From Acidobacteriota bacterium (GTDB lineage: Bacteria > Acidobacteriota > Terriglobia > Terriglobales > Acidobacteriaceae), in assembly GCA_021810735.1 (NCBI GenBank), contig JAJZIF010000162.1:1-7903 (forward strand): DNA of 7,903 nucleotides, read 5' to 3'. The number at the start of each line of letters is the position of its first letter. The first letter of the stretch is position 1. The notes beneath the pieces are model-generated. The model saw nothing but the letters and a program-made list of their open reading frames with translations, searched no databases and was not told where the DNA came from. Made by a program: the position numbers and the translations under genes. Shown here piece by piece: positions 1 to 6,539 of this stretch.

Positions 1-524
1 GGCTTCCGCGGTACGCTCCACCGACTTGGTGGTCACTTCCAGACCGGCCAGGACTTTCATCTGCTCGCGGCCTTGCTGGATGGCGCTGCCGCACCGGCCA
101 CCGCCAACATGCGGCGCACACCAGGCGATAGCTCGGTGTTTACCACATCCAGTTCGGCATCCGCCGGGAACTGTCCCTGGTGACAGTGCGGGCACAGGTA
201 GTACGGACGCTGCATTTGGGCCGTGCCGACCGCGGTCAGCAGGGTTTTTTCCCGAAGTTCCAGATAGTTGGCCGTATGGCCGCAGCTACAGGGAAGCCGA
301 CGCTGTTCGGGGGCAGGCGGAGCGAACTGCAACAGTTCGCTCAGGGCCGTGGCCCCAGCCTGATGTAGGGCAGAGCGAATGGCCATCTCGATGGCCTCTA
401 AATCTAAATGGCCAGTCTTGCGCCGGCCACTGAAAACGACGCACAGAAATTGATCCATTCCAACCGGGAGAACCACCGGTTTTGCCGGGGTGGCAGTAAC
501 AGTTTGACATTTCCGGGAGTCCAT
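1..524 (-). pseudogene. ISKra4-like transposase, N-terminal part, frameshifted and cut by the window edge
   Basis: This is the N-terminal part of a DDE transposase that most resembles the ISKra4 family. Reading from ATG at 524 there is a DLEAIEMAIRSALHQAG-type helical region (about residues 41-57). A four-cysteine zinc ribbon follows (CSCG at 79-82, CPHC at 111-114), and then the family-typical LSPGVRRMLAVAG stretch (132-144). That frame stops at 57-59. The expected continuation (QQGREQMKVLAGLEVTTKSV and onward) is in another frame, open from about position 90 to position 1. A single-base deletion near 88-100 would explain this. I see no slippery A/T heptamer there, so programmed frameshifting is unlikely. 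The DDE catalytic core would lie beyond the left edge and cannot be judged. The gene is transcribed away from the rest of the window and has no evident link to the metabolic genes. Confidence 0.8.
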
Positions 525-534
525 CCAGAAACTT

Positions 535-561
535 TTCGACGTGAGCCGCCAAGCACACGAA
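535..561. repeat. Imperfect hairpin upstream of the tnpA remnant, possible IS200/IS605 left end
   Basis: TTCG (535-538) pairs with CGAA (558-561) and GTG (541-543) pairs with CAC (554-556), with a small asymmetric internal loop between the stems. It lies just upstream of the tnpA Shine-Dalgarno, where IS200/IS605 elements carry an imperfect hairpin recognised by TnpA. The stems are short and could be chance. It could equally belong to the end of the neighbouring ISKra4-like element, whose outer boundary should also fall in this 50-bp gap. Confidence 0.22.
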
Positions 562-574
562 GAGGAGAAACCGG

Positions 575-877
575 ATGGACGAGTATGCCAGCTTAAGCCA
601 TACGAAATGAGATTGCACGTATCACATTGTGTTTATTCCGAAGTGCCGCAGAAAGGTTCTTACCAAAAGTCTTCCCCAACATTTGGGCGAGGTTTTCCGC
701 GATCTGGCACAGCAGCGTGAATGCAAGATCGAGGAAGGACATTTGATGTCGGACCATGTGCACATACTGATCTCGATACCGCCGCAATATGCAGTGTCGC
801 AGGTGGTTGGGTACATCAAAGGCAAGAGTGCGATCCACTTTGGCAGGCTGTGCGAACGCAGCGGATGGAATCGATAG
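575..877 (+). pseudogene. tnpA: IS200/IS605-family Y1 transposase (TnpA) remnant
   Basis: TnpA is an HUH/Y1 single-strand transposase. The start is ATG at 575, because an AGGAG (563-567) lies 7 nt upstream and the peptide then reads MDEYASLSHTK, matching the usual family N terminus. A TGA at 608-610 replaces the codon that is normally Trp before the conserved DCTYHIVFIPK stretch; TGG to TGA is one substitution. Beyond it the family sequence continues: KCRRKVL, EGHLMSDHVHILISIPP with the HUH pair His-Val-His, and VVGYIKGKSAIHF. Similarity stops near SGWNR, with a TAG at 875-877. The missing C-terminal part normally carries the catalytic tyrosine. At about 89 residues after the TGA, against a usual 130-150 in total, the protein cannot be active. 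There is no TnpB partner in the window. Confidence 0.85.
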
Positions 878-887
878 TAAATCGTGA

Positions 888-1202
888 CTTCAGCAGGCCG
901 GTGTTGATGGGCAATATGTCGTACTGTTTTTCAAGTGGATCAAGCAGCACCTGCTCATTAAACGCTTTCTGGACACGAGCGAGAACGCCGTCAAGACGCA
1001 AATCTGCGCGGCCATCGCCACCTATGTGCTAATCGCAATCGTGAAAAAGAAACTCGGCATCGAGGCATCGCTCTACACTTTTCTTCAGATTCTGAGCGTG
1101 TCGATCTTCGAGAAAACCCCGATTCTATGCGCCCTTGGCGAAAAACTCGACACTTCCGAAGATAGCTGCCCTGCGAACCAGTTGATTCTATTCGACTTCT
1201 AA
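888..1202 (+). pseudogene. IS4-family transposase, C-terminal fragment
   Basis: This frame is open from after a TGA (885-887) to TAA (1200-1202), about 104 codons with no convincing start codon. It contains VVLFFKWIKQHL, then RFLDTSENAVKTQI, KKKLGIEASLYTFLQILSV and a terminal NQLILFDF, all characteristic of the C terminus of IS4-family (DUF4372-type) transposases. In this family the segment holds the YREK motif, normally RWQVELFFKWIK. Here the Glu position is GTA (921-923, Val), one base from GAA, while the Lys (942-944) is kept. The Tyr and Arg of the motif and everything upstream are missing. The fragment abuts the tnpA remnant, with about 30 bp of unassignable sequence between them. Its stop codon lies 40 bp before the next real gene. 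Confidence 0.85.
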
Positions 1203-1203
1203 T

Positions 1204-1230
1204 CGGACACTACTGTCCTTTGGCTATAAT
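1204..1230 (+). promoter_or_regulatory. Probable sigma70-type promoter for the CRTAC1-TPR operon
   Basis: A perfect TATAAT lies at 1225-1230. A CGGACA at 1204-1209 matches four of six bases of the -35 consensus, with a short 15-bp spacer. Transcription from this -10 would start around 1236-1239, only about 4-7 nt before the GTG at 1243, giving a nearly leaderless mRNA without the Shine-Dalgarno. The -35-like element may be part of the terminal repeat of the upstream IS4 fragment. The -10 is convincing; the -35 and the start site are inferred. Confidence 0.55.
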
Positions 1231-1240
1231 TGAAGGACAG
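1205..1240. promoter_or_regulatory. Inverted repeats flanking the -10 box and covering the Shine-Dalgarno; operator or attenuator candidate
   Basis: CTGTCCTT (1213-1220) and AAGGACAG (1233-1240) form a perfect 8-bp inverted repeat with a 12-nt gap. Half-site centres are about 20-21 bp apart, roughly two helical turns. A second GGACA (1205-1209) can instead pair with TGTCC (1214-1218) across a 4-nt loop, so the two hairpins exclude each other. The first repeat encloses the TATAAT box, and its right arm contains the ribosome-binding site. It could be a repressor operator, an RNA switch if transcription starts farther upstream, or partly the terminal repeat of the IS4 remnant. No known regulator motif was recognised. 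Confidence 0.45.
1232..1237 (+). promoter_or_regulatory. Shine-Dalgarno GAAGGA for the GTG start at 1243
   Basis: GAAGGA ends 5 nt before GTG at 1243. This supports the GTG as the true start, and so includes the full twin-arginine leader. The site lies inside the right arm of the 1213-1240 inverted repeat, so it would be masked if that hairpin formed in the mRNA. Confidence 0.6.
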
Positions 1241-1242
1241 AC

Positions 1243-2928
1243 GTGACCCTGAACAAAAAGCACAGCCGTCGAAAATTTGTGGGGCTTGGAGCAGCATCTG
1301 GAATGGCTCTCCTAGCTTGTTCGCGGATCAGCTTCCTAAGGGCAAAAGCCGCGCCTGTAAGTAGCATTTTCCAGGTGAAAACCCCACTTGGCATCGATTT
1401 CATCCATCGAAATTCCCCCACGACCAACAAGTATTTGATTGAAACCATGGGTGGCGGAGTAGCCCTGCTGGACTATAACAACGATGGGCTGCTAGACATT
1501 TTTCTGGTGAACGGTGGATATCTGGAACCTTCCATGCCGACTCCAGAAAACTTCCGGCGCAACCGTCCAGAGTATTGGAACCGCCTGTATCGACAGAATC
1601 GAGATGGAACATTCACCGATGTCACCAAAGAAGCCGGACTTGCCGATGCTGGAAACGGCAATTATGGAATGGGCGTCGCTGTCGGCGACTATGACAACAA
1701 CGGCTACCCCGACATCTATGTTACGAACTACGGCAAAAATACGCTATACCATAACAACGGCGATGGAACGTTTACCGATGTGACGGCGAAGGCAGGCGTA
1801 GCTGCCGGCGGATGGTCGTCCTCTGCGGGTTTTTTCGACTACGACAACGACGGCCATCTGGATTTGTTTGTGACGCGCTACATGGAATGGGACACAAAGC
1901 ACAATAAGGCCTGCGGGGGGGCGTGGAAGACTTACTGTCCTCCGGCCGAGTTTCCTGCAACAACGAACATTCTTTACCACAACAATGGAGATGGCACGTT
2001 CACCGATGTTAGCCATAGTTCCGGAATCTCGCTGAAAAAAGGTCGATCATTAGGCGTGGCGTTCGCAGATTACGACGGCGATGGCTATCAGGACATTTTC
2101 GTTGCAAACGATGCCATGGAGGAGTTCCTCTTCCATAACAATCGAAACGGCACCTTCACGGAGCGGGCCGAAGAAGCTGGCGTGGCACTCAGCGACGATG
2201 GCAGCGCATTCTCCGGCATGGGAGTCGATTTCCGAGATTACGACAACGATGGTAAGCCGGATTTGATTATTACCGATCTGGCAAAACAGATTTACACGCT
2301 CTACCATAACGATGGTCATGGATCGTTCAGTTATCAAAGCCTGCCGACTGGCATCGCCGCTCTCTCTTCCGATAGCTCCGGCTGGGGCGTAGGTTTTGTT
2401 GACTTCAACAACGATGGGTGGAAAGATATCTTCGTCGCGCAGAGCCATGTCATGGACAACGTCGAAAAGATCAATCCATCCATACCCTACAAACAAGTTC
2501 CTTTGTTGGCCATGAACGAAAAGGGAGTGTTTCAGGGGGCGAATGTTGGTAGCTCCGTTCCCGTCGCCGGCAGGGGGGCCGCTTTCGGCGACCTGCGCAA
2601 CAGTGGAAGAATGGATGTCGTGATGAGTGTTCTTGGAGGACGTCCGGAAGTCTTTCTCAATCGCGACGATCCTCAGCACTGGCTCACGCTTACGCTTGTC
2701 GGAACCAGAAGCAATAGAGACGGGCTGGGCAGCCGCGTGGTGGTCAACGGACAAACGCAGAATGTCACGACAGCCGGAAGCTATCTTTCCGCCAGTGACA
2801 AGCGCGTGCATTTTGGACTGGGGACTGCCTCCACCGCGACCGTCGAGATCTTCTGGCCGTCTGGCGCTCATCAGATACTGAAAGACTTGCAAGCAAATCA
2901 GTTTCTTACCGTCACGGAGCCGCGATAA
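1243..2928 (+). CDS. Exported CRTAC1-family protein: FG-GAP/VCBS propeller with C-terminal ASPIC/UnbV domain
   Basis: The start is GTG with GAAGGA 5 nt upstream. The N terminus is a twin-arginine leader (SRRKFVG, residues 8-14, then a hydrophobic stretch to about 25). It ends either at a weak lipobox-like LLAC (23-26) or near AKA-AP (35-38). The body has six FG-GAP repeats with DxDxDG-like calcium loops at 77-85, 149-157, 199-207, 276-284, 332-340 and 387-395, plus a degenerate seventh at 449-458. That suggests a seven-bladed integrin-alpha-like propeller. Several blades share a (N)GDGTFTDVT..AGV block. The C terminus (about 483-558, LVGTRSNRDGLGSRVVV to WPSG) is an ASPIC/UnbV domain. Cys224 and Cys232 could form a disulfide. 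Such proteins are common and expanded in Acidobacteriota; they are probably surface or periplasmic binding proteins, and the ligand is unknown. The gene ends 2 bp before the TPR gene, so the two are almost certainly co-transcribed. Confidence 0.93.
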   Translation: MTLNKKHSRRKFVGLGAASGMALLACSRISFLRAKAAPVSSIFQVKTPLGIDFIHRNSPTTNKYLIETMGGGVALLDYNNDGLLDIFLVNGGYLEPSMPTPENFRRNRPEYWNRLYRQNRDGTFTDVTKEAGLADAGNGNYGMGVAVGDYDNNGYPDIYVTNYGKNTLYHNNGDGTFTDVTAKAGVAAGGWSSSAGFFDYDNDGHLDLFVTRYMEWDTKHNKACGGAWKTYCPPAEFPATTNILYHNNGDGTFTDVSHSSGISLKKGRSLGVAFADYDGDGYQDIFVANDAMEEFLFHNNRNGTFTERAEEAGVALSDDGSAFSGMGVDFRDYDNDGKPDLIITDLAKQIYTLYHNDGHGSFSYQSLPTGIAALSSDSSGWGVGFVDFNNDGWKDIFVAQSHVMDNVEKINPSIPYKQVPLLAMNEKGVFQGANVGSSVPVAGRGAAFGDLRNSGRMDVVMSVLGGRPEVFLNRDDPQHWLTLTLVGTRSNRDGLGSRVVVNGQTQNVTTAGSYLSASDKRVHFGLGTASTATVEIFWPSGAHQILKDLQANQFLTVTEPR

Positions 2929-2930
2929 CC

Positions 2931-3989
2931 ATGATGTGTTTTGTTTTGTTACTGGCCCTGGCGGGACAGCCTCAGTCGGACGCTGCTGCAGCCGTCCAGC
3001 ATATTAAAGCCGGCATTGCTGCGGCTCAGCAAAAGCAATATGACACGGCGATCGCAGAGTTCCAGGAAGCTATAGGTCTCGACCCAACGCTCGCGCCCGC
3101 GTATGTGGACTTAGCCACTGTTTACATGGAGCAAGCTCGCCCAGCCAAGGCGATTCCTCCATTGAGAACAGCCGTCAAGCTTGATCCAACTATCCCAGGC
3201 GCACAGCCAATGCTGGGAGTAGCTTTCCTGTTGCAAGGCTATTCCGCCGAGGCCATTCCTTATCTGAAGGCTGCAGACCTTAAAGGCCCGCTGGGGATTG
3301 CACAATTGCAGACCGGAGACCTTGGAAGCTCTATTGCCAACCTTCAGGTTGCGCTGCAACAGCATCCGAACGACCCCGAGTTGCTCTTCTATCTCGCCCG
3401 CGCTTCGGGATTGCTGTCGAAGCAGGCTGGCGATCGGCTACTAGCTGTTGATCCGGGGTCTGCCCAGGCGCACCAGGCCCTGGCCGAAAACTACTGGGCC
3501 CTGCAGCGCGTAGCAGAGGCGGAGCAAGAGTATCGGTCGGCTTTGCAGATCCAGCCGAACCTCCCCGGCGCGCACCTTGCGCTGGGAGAGATTTACGCTG
3601 GTACGCAACAGTGGCCGAAGGCGGTGATTGAATTCCAGGCGGAGGCAGCGCTGCGTCCAGGAAATGCCGAGACAGCGTACCGGCTTGGCGATGCCCTGCT
3701 GCAGGACGGCAAGATTCACCCAGCAAGAATTGAACTACAACGCGCGAACAAGTTGCAGCCGAACATGCCCGAGACTATCTACGCGCTTGGCAAGGCGGAA
3801 TCGCTGGATGGGGATTTGGCTGGCGCGGAGGCATCGTGGACCCACCTGCTACAAATCGAACAGAATTCCAATCTCGCCGCAAAGGCGCATTTCGCTCTTG
3901 CCGCTCTGTACCGCAAACAAGGAAAGCCTGCAAAGGCAGCCGAAGAGATGAAGGCGTTTGAGCGCATCAAAACAGCCCAAACGCAGTAG
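2931..3989 (+). CDS. Exported tetratricopeptide-repeat protein
   Basis: The protein has 352 residues and is almost entirely TPR helices. Units can be read at about 23-55, 57-89, 91-118, 121-147, 149-175 (weak), 179-211, 213-245, 247-279, 281-313 and 318-346. Several end in the LDP/IQPN/LQPN-type turn typical of TPRs. The N terminus (MMCFVLLLALAGQPQS) looks like a short secretion signal without the usual positive charge, so the export call is tentative. ATG at 2931 or 2934 is the only sensible start; the nearest Shine-Dalgarno-like GGAG (2916-2919) is a rather distant 11-14 nt upstream. Translational coupling to the preceding gene, whose stop is 2 bp away, would compensate. TPRs mediate protein binding, and the CRTAC1 propeller is the obvious candidate partner. 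The partner and any enzymatic role are inference. Confidence 0.9.
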   Translation: MMCFVLLLALAGQPQSDAAAAVQHIKAGIAAAQQKQYDTAIAEFQEAIGLDPTLAPAYVDLATVYMEQARPAKAIPPLRTAVKLDPTIPGAQPMLGVAFLLQGYSAEAIPYLKAADLKGPLGIAQLQTGDLGSSIANLQVALQQHPNDPELLFYLARASGLLSKQAGDRLLAVDPGSAQAHQALAENYWALQRVAEAEQEYRSALQIQPNLPGAHLALGEIYAGTQQWPKAVIEFQAEAALRPGNAETAYRLGDALLQDGKIHPARIELQRANKLQPNMPETIYALGKAESLDGDLAGAEASWTHLLQIEQNSNLAAKAHFALAALYRKQGKPAKAAEEMKAFERIKTAQTQ

Positions 3990-4017
3990 TTTGTAAACTC
4001 GATAATACCGTTATGAA

Positions 4018-4074
4018 TCGAAAGCGGAAGAATTCGGGTGTCAGGCGGCGTTGCTGACCTCCGCTTCGACTTTT
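4018..4074 (+). terminator. Possible terminator hairpin after the CRTAC1-TPR operon
   Basis: TCGAAAGCGGA (4018-4028) pairs with TCCGCTTCGA (4060-4069) over 10 bp with a single bulged A. An inner stem, GTCAG (4040-4044) with CTGAC (4054-4058), sits in the loop. Only four Ts follow (4071-4074), so it is a poor intrinsic terminator by the usual rule. It could instead be a structured 3' end stabiliser. It lies 29 bp after the TPR stop and separates two transcription units on the same strand. I saw no convincing -35/-10 pair for the following gene in 4075-4168. Confidence 0.4.
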
Positions 4075-4168
4075 GGGCGGAAAGCCGTCCTTACAACAAT
4101 CGGACTGTAATGCCCTTTGCTCCTATTTTCCTATCAAAGTCGTCTGGAACTCGCACTAATGGAGAGTC

Positions 4169-5527
4169 ATGAATCCTCATCTGTTCAATCGTCGTACTTT
4201 TCTGGAAGCGGGCACCAAATCGATTTTGGCTGGTGCAGCCGCAAAATTCACGGTCTTAAGCCCTCAGGTTCTCTCCGCATCGAATTCCACCTCTGCTAAC
4301 GACACCATCCGGTTTGCGTTGATTGGTTCCGGTGTAAGAGGTAGCCAGCTATTGCAAGCCTCGCTTTCCCTGCCGAATGTGGAGTGCGTCGCGGTTTCCG
4401 ACCTATACGATGATCGACTCCTGGCGGCGCAGGAGTATGCGCACAAATCGCTTACTACGACTCGCAACTTCCACGAAGTACTCGATCGCAAGGACATCGA
4501 CGCCGTCATCGTCGCCGTAACCGACCATCAGCATGCGCGGGTAGTAACTGCTGCCTGTACGGCTGGCAAGGATGTCTATTGCGAGAAGCCTATGTCGCAT
4601 ACTGTCGAGCAAGGCTTTGAGATGATCGATGCTGCGCAAACAAACAAGCGCATATTGCAGGTAGGCAGTCAGCGTGTCAGTTCCATTCTCTACGCCAAGG
4701 CGAGAGAGATATATGCCTCAGGTGCGCTGGGCGAGGTCTATGCAATTGAGGCGTACACGGACCGTAACTCCGCCAGCGGCGCCTGGGACTATCCGATCCC
4801 GCCCGGGGCGAATGAGCAAGCGATCAGCTGGAATACTTTCCTGATTGGAGCACCTAAGATTCCGTTCAGTGCCCCGCGTTTCTTCCGCTGGCGTGGCTAC
4901 AGAGACTATGGAGAAGGGTTGCCAGGCGATTTGTATGTCCATCTGCTGTCAGGAATTTATTTTGTGACCGGAATGAATACGGCGCCTTCGCGAGCGTATT
5001 CGACTGGTGGTCTCTTCCGTTGGAAGGACGGCCGAGACCAGCCCGATCTGATCGAAACTCTGTACGACTATCCGAATTTCCGCGTCGGCATCCGCTGCAA
5101 TTCAAACAGCAATGCCGGTGAGATGATTGGCTTCTATGGAACGAATGGCACCCTGGAAATTCGCGGTCCAGAAATGACATTTACTCCCTACGTTACGACA
5201 CCGACGCCTGAAACTTATTCGACCATCGGCTGGTCGGCCAGGCTTAGGAATGAGTATCTGGCCAAATGGCATGCGGAGCATCCGGCTTCGCCGCTTTCCT
5301 CTTACAAATTGGAAGAACAAGCGGAAACGTATGTGTTGCCGCCGCATTACAGCGATGTCGTCGATCATGAAGCGCATTTCTTTCACTCCGTTCGTACGCG
5401 TACTGCACCGGTTGAGAATGAAATATTCGGCAACAACACGGCGATTGCGTGCCACATGGCGAATGCTTCGTACTTTGAGCGAGCAGTTGCCGTCTGGGAC
5501 GAGTCCGCCCGCAAGATCAAGACGTGA
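4169..5527 (+). CDS. Tat-exported Gfo/Idh/MocA-family sugar oxidoreductase
   Basis: This is an NAD(P)-type oxidoreductase acting on sugars or polyols, predicted to be exported folded with its cofactor. The ATG has GGAGAG (4161-4166) just upstream. The leader carries NRRTFL (7-12) and a hydrophobic stretch ending around 37. The Rossmann domain starts with IRFALIGSGVRG (glycine motif 53-58), and the acidic residue after VAVSD (77) is typical for the ribose of the cofactor. The family signature EKP is at 139-141, with the catalytic Lys140. The C-terminal domain contains EGLPGDLYVHLLSG (249-262), where Asp254 and His258 match the usual substrate-side motif, followed by STGGLFRWKDGRD (278-290). 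At 452 residues it is normal for the exported subfamily seen in Acidobacteriota and Planctomycetota. The next gene starts 75 bp downstream and encodes a second Tat-exported sugar enzyme, so the two likely act in sequence. The substrate cannot be read from the sequence. Confidence 0.93.
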   Translation: MNPHLFNRRTFLEAGTKSILAGAAAKFTVLSPQVLSASNSTSANDTIRFALIGSGVRGSQLLQASLSLPNVECVAVSDLYDDRLLAAQEYAHKSLTTTRNFHEVLDRKDIDAVIVAVTDHQHARVVTAACTAGKDVYCEKPMSHTVEQGFEMIDAAQTNKRILQVGSQRVSSILYAKAREIYASGALGEVYAIEAYTDRNSASGAWDYPIPPGANEQAISWNTFLIGAPKIPFSAPRFFRWRGYRDYGEGLPGDLYVHLLSGIYFVTGMNTAPSRAYSTGGLFRWKDGRDQPDLIETLYDYPNFRVGIRCNSNSNAGEMIGFYGTNGTLEIRGPEMTFTPYVTTPTPETYSTIGWSARLRNEYLAKWHAEHPASPLSSYKLEEQAETYVLPPHYSDVVDHEAHFFHSVRTRTAPVENEIFGNNTAIACHMANASYFERAVAVWDESARKIKT

Positions 5528-5602
5528 AGGGTTTTCATGGACAAGACTTGCTACAACGTTGGTTACAAATATTGAGAAGAAACAAGAGAGGACAACATAC
5601 CG

Positions 5603-6517
5603 ATGCAATCGCGAAGAGATTTTCTGAAGGTAAGTTCAGCTGCACTGCTATGCGGTTCCGCATTCTTGCGGGGGGACAGTTTGTTTGCCCAGTCCCTTGG
5701 GTTGCCGCTGGGGCTGCAACTATACTCCGTACGAAAGATGCTGCCCACCGATTACTCGGGCACACTGAAACAGGTCGCGGCCCTGGGCTATCGACAGGTG
5801 GAAGCTGCGGGCTTTTTCAACCACAGCGTGGCTGAGGTAAAACAAGCTATGCAAGGGGCGGGTCTGGATTGTGTGAGCGCACATTACTCCTATGACGATC
5901 TCCATGCGCAGTTCAACCATATCCTTGAGTTTAACAAAACTCTTGGTGTCCACTACATCATCTGCTCCTTCCCTGGATTTAAAGACCCTTCGCGGCTGAA
6001 GAACATGAGCCGCGAACAAAGGATCCATGCCTTGACGATAGAAGACTGGCGTTGGAATGCAGAGCAGTTCAACAAGTTCGGGGCAAAGGTGCATGCAGCG
6101 GGAATGAAATTCGGTTACCACAATCACACCATGGAGTTCCAGAAACAGCATGGCGTGGTGCCGTTCATTGAACTACTGAATCTCACCGATCCCACCAAGG
6201 TAACGATGGAGATGGACTGCGGCTGGGTGGTGGTGGGTGGAGGTAATCCGGTCGAACTGCTAGAGCGCTATCCGACACGGATTTCCATGCTGCACGTCAA
6301 GGACTTCAAGGTGACGGACAAACCGATGTCTGTAACCAACCCGCCGCCGTCGGCGGAGCTGGGGCAAGGTTCGATCGACTATCGACCCATATTGCGGGCA
6401 GCAGCAAAGACGGGGCACATCCGGCATTGTTTTGTGGAGCAGGAGCAGTTTGTCGACATGGCCCCCATTCAGGCATTGAAGATCGACGCCGAGTACATGC
6501 ACAAGCTCGACGCCTGA
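5603..6517 (+). CDS. Tat-exported TIM-barrel sugar phosphate isomerase/epimerase-like protein
   Basis: The protein has 304 residues. Its twin-arginine leader is SRRDFLKVS (3-11) with a hydrophobic region to about 22 and a likely cleavage site near LFAQS (27-31). An AGGA (5589-5592) lies 10 nt before the ATG. The mature part is an xylose-isomerase-like (AP-endonuclease 2) barrel. LGLQLYSVR (35-43) is the usual first strand, followed by VEAAG (Glu67), GYHNH (His173, His175), EMDCGW (Asp205), HVKD (His231, Asp234) and VEQEQF (Glu279/Glu281). These are the positions normally used for a divalent metal and for proton transfer. 'Sugar phosphate' is only the family name: an exported enzyme more likely acts on free sugars, glycosides or keto-sugars. 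Its position behind an exported Gfo/Idh/MocA oxidoreductase fits epimerisation or beta-elimination of an oxidised sugar (inference). Confidence 0.92.
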   Translation: MQSRRDFLKVSSAALLCGSAFLRGDSLFAQSLGLPLGLQLYSVRKMLPTDYSGTLKQVAALGYRQVEAAGFFNHSVAEVKQAMQGAGLDCVSAHYSYDDLHAQFNHILEFNKTLGVHYIICSFPGFKDPSRLKNMSREQRIHALTIEDWRWNAEQFNKFGAKVHAAGMKFGYHNHTMEFQKQHGVVPFIELLNLTDPTKVTMEMDCGWVVVGGGNPVELLERYPTRISMLHVKDFKVTDKPMSVTNPPPSAELGQGSIDYRPILRAAAKTGHIRHCFVEQEQFVDMAPIQALKIDAEYMHKLDA

Positions 6518-6539
6518 AGTGCGGCAAGGCCATAGCATG

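Noticed and set aside
1593..2180. Repeated DNA such as GGAACGTTTACCGATGTGAC-like blocks, suggestive of a repeat array
   Set aside because: The blocks are explained by recurring DGTFTDVT units of the FG-GAP propeller. Spacing is irregular and the copies diverge at third positions, so this is not a CRISPR or tandem DNA repeat.
2050..2892. 280-codon minus-strand ORF opposite the CRTAC1 gene
   Set aside because: It is fully antisense to a well-supported gene, has no recognisable domain, and its low-complexity runs mirror the DxDxDG repeats. It is a shadow frame.
3991..4018. TTGTAA and TATGAA as a promoter for the oxidoreductase gene
   Set aside because: Each matches only four of six consensus bases with a 15-bp spacer, and the start would fall inside the hairpin. 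It is too weak to call.
5537..5575. 12-codon ORF between the oxidoreductase and isomerase-like genes
   Set aside because: It is very short, has no ribosome-binding site, and shows no sign of a conserved leader-peptide design.
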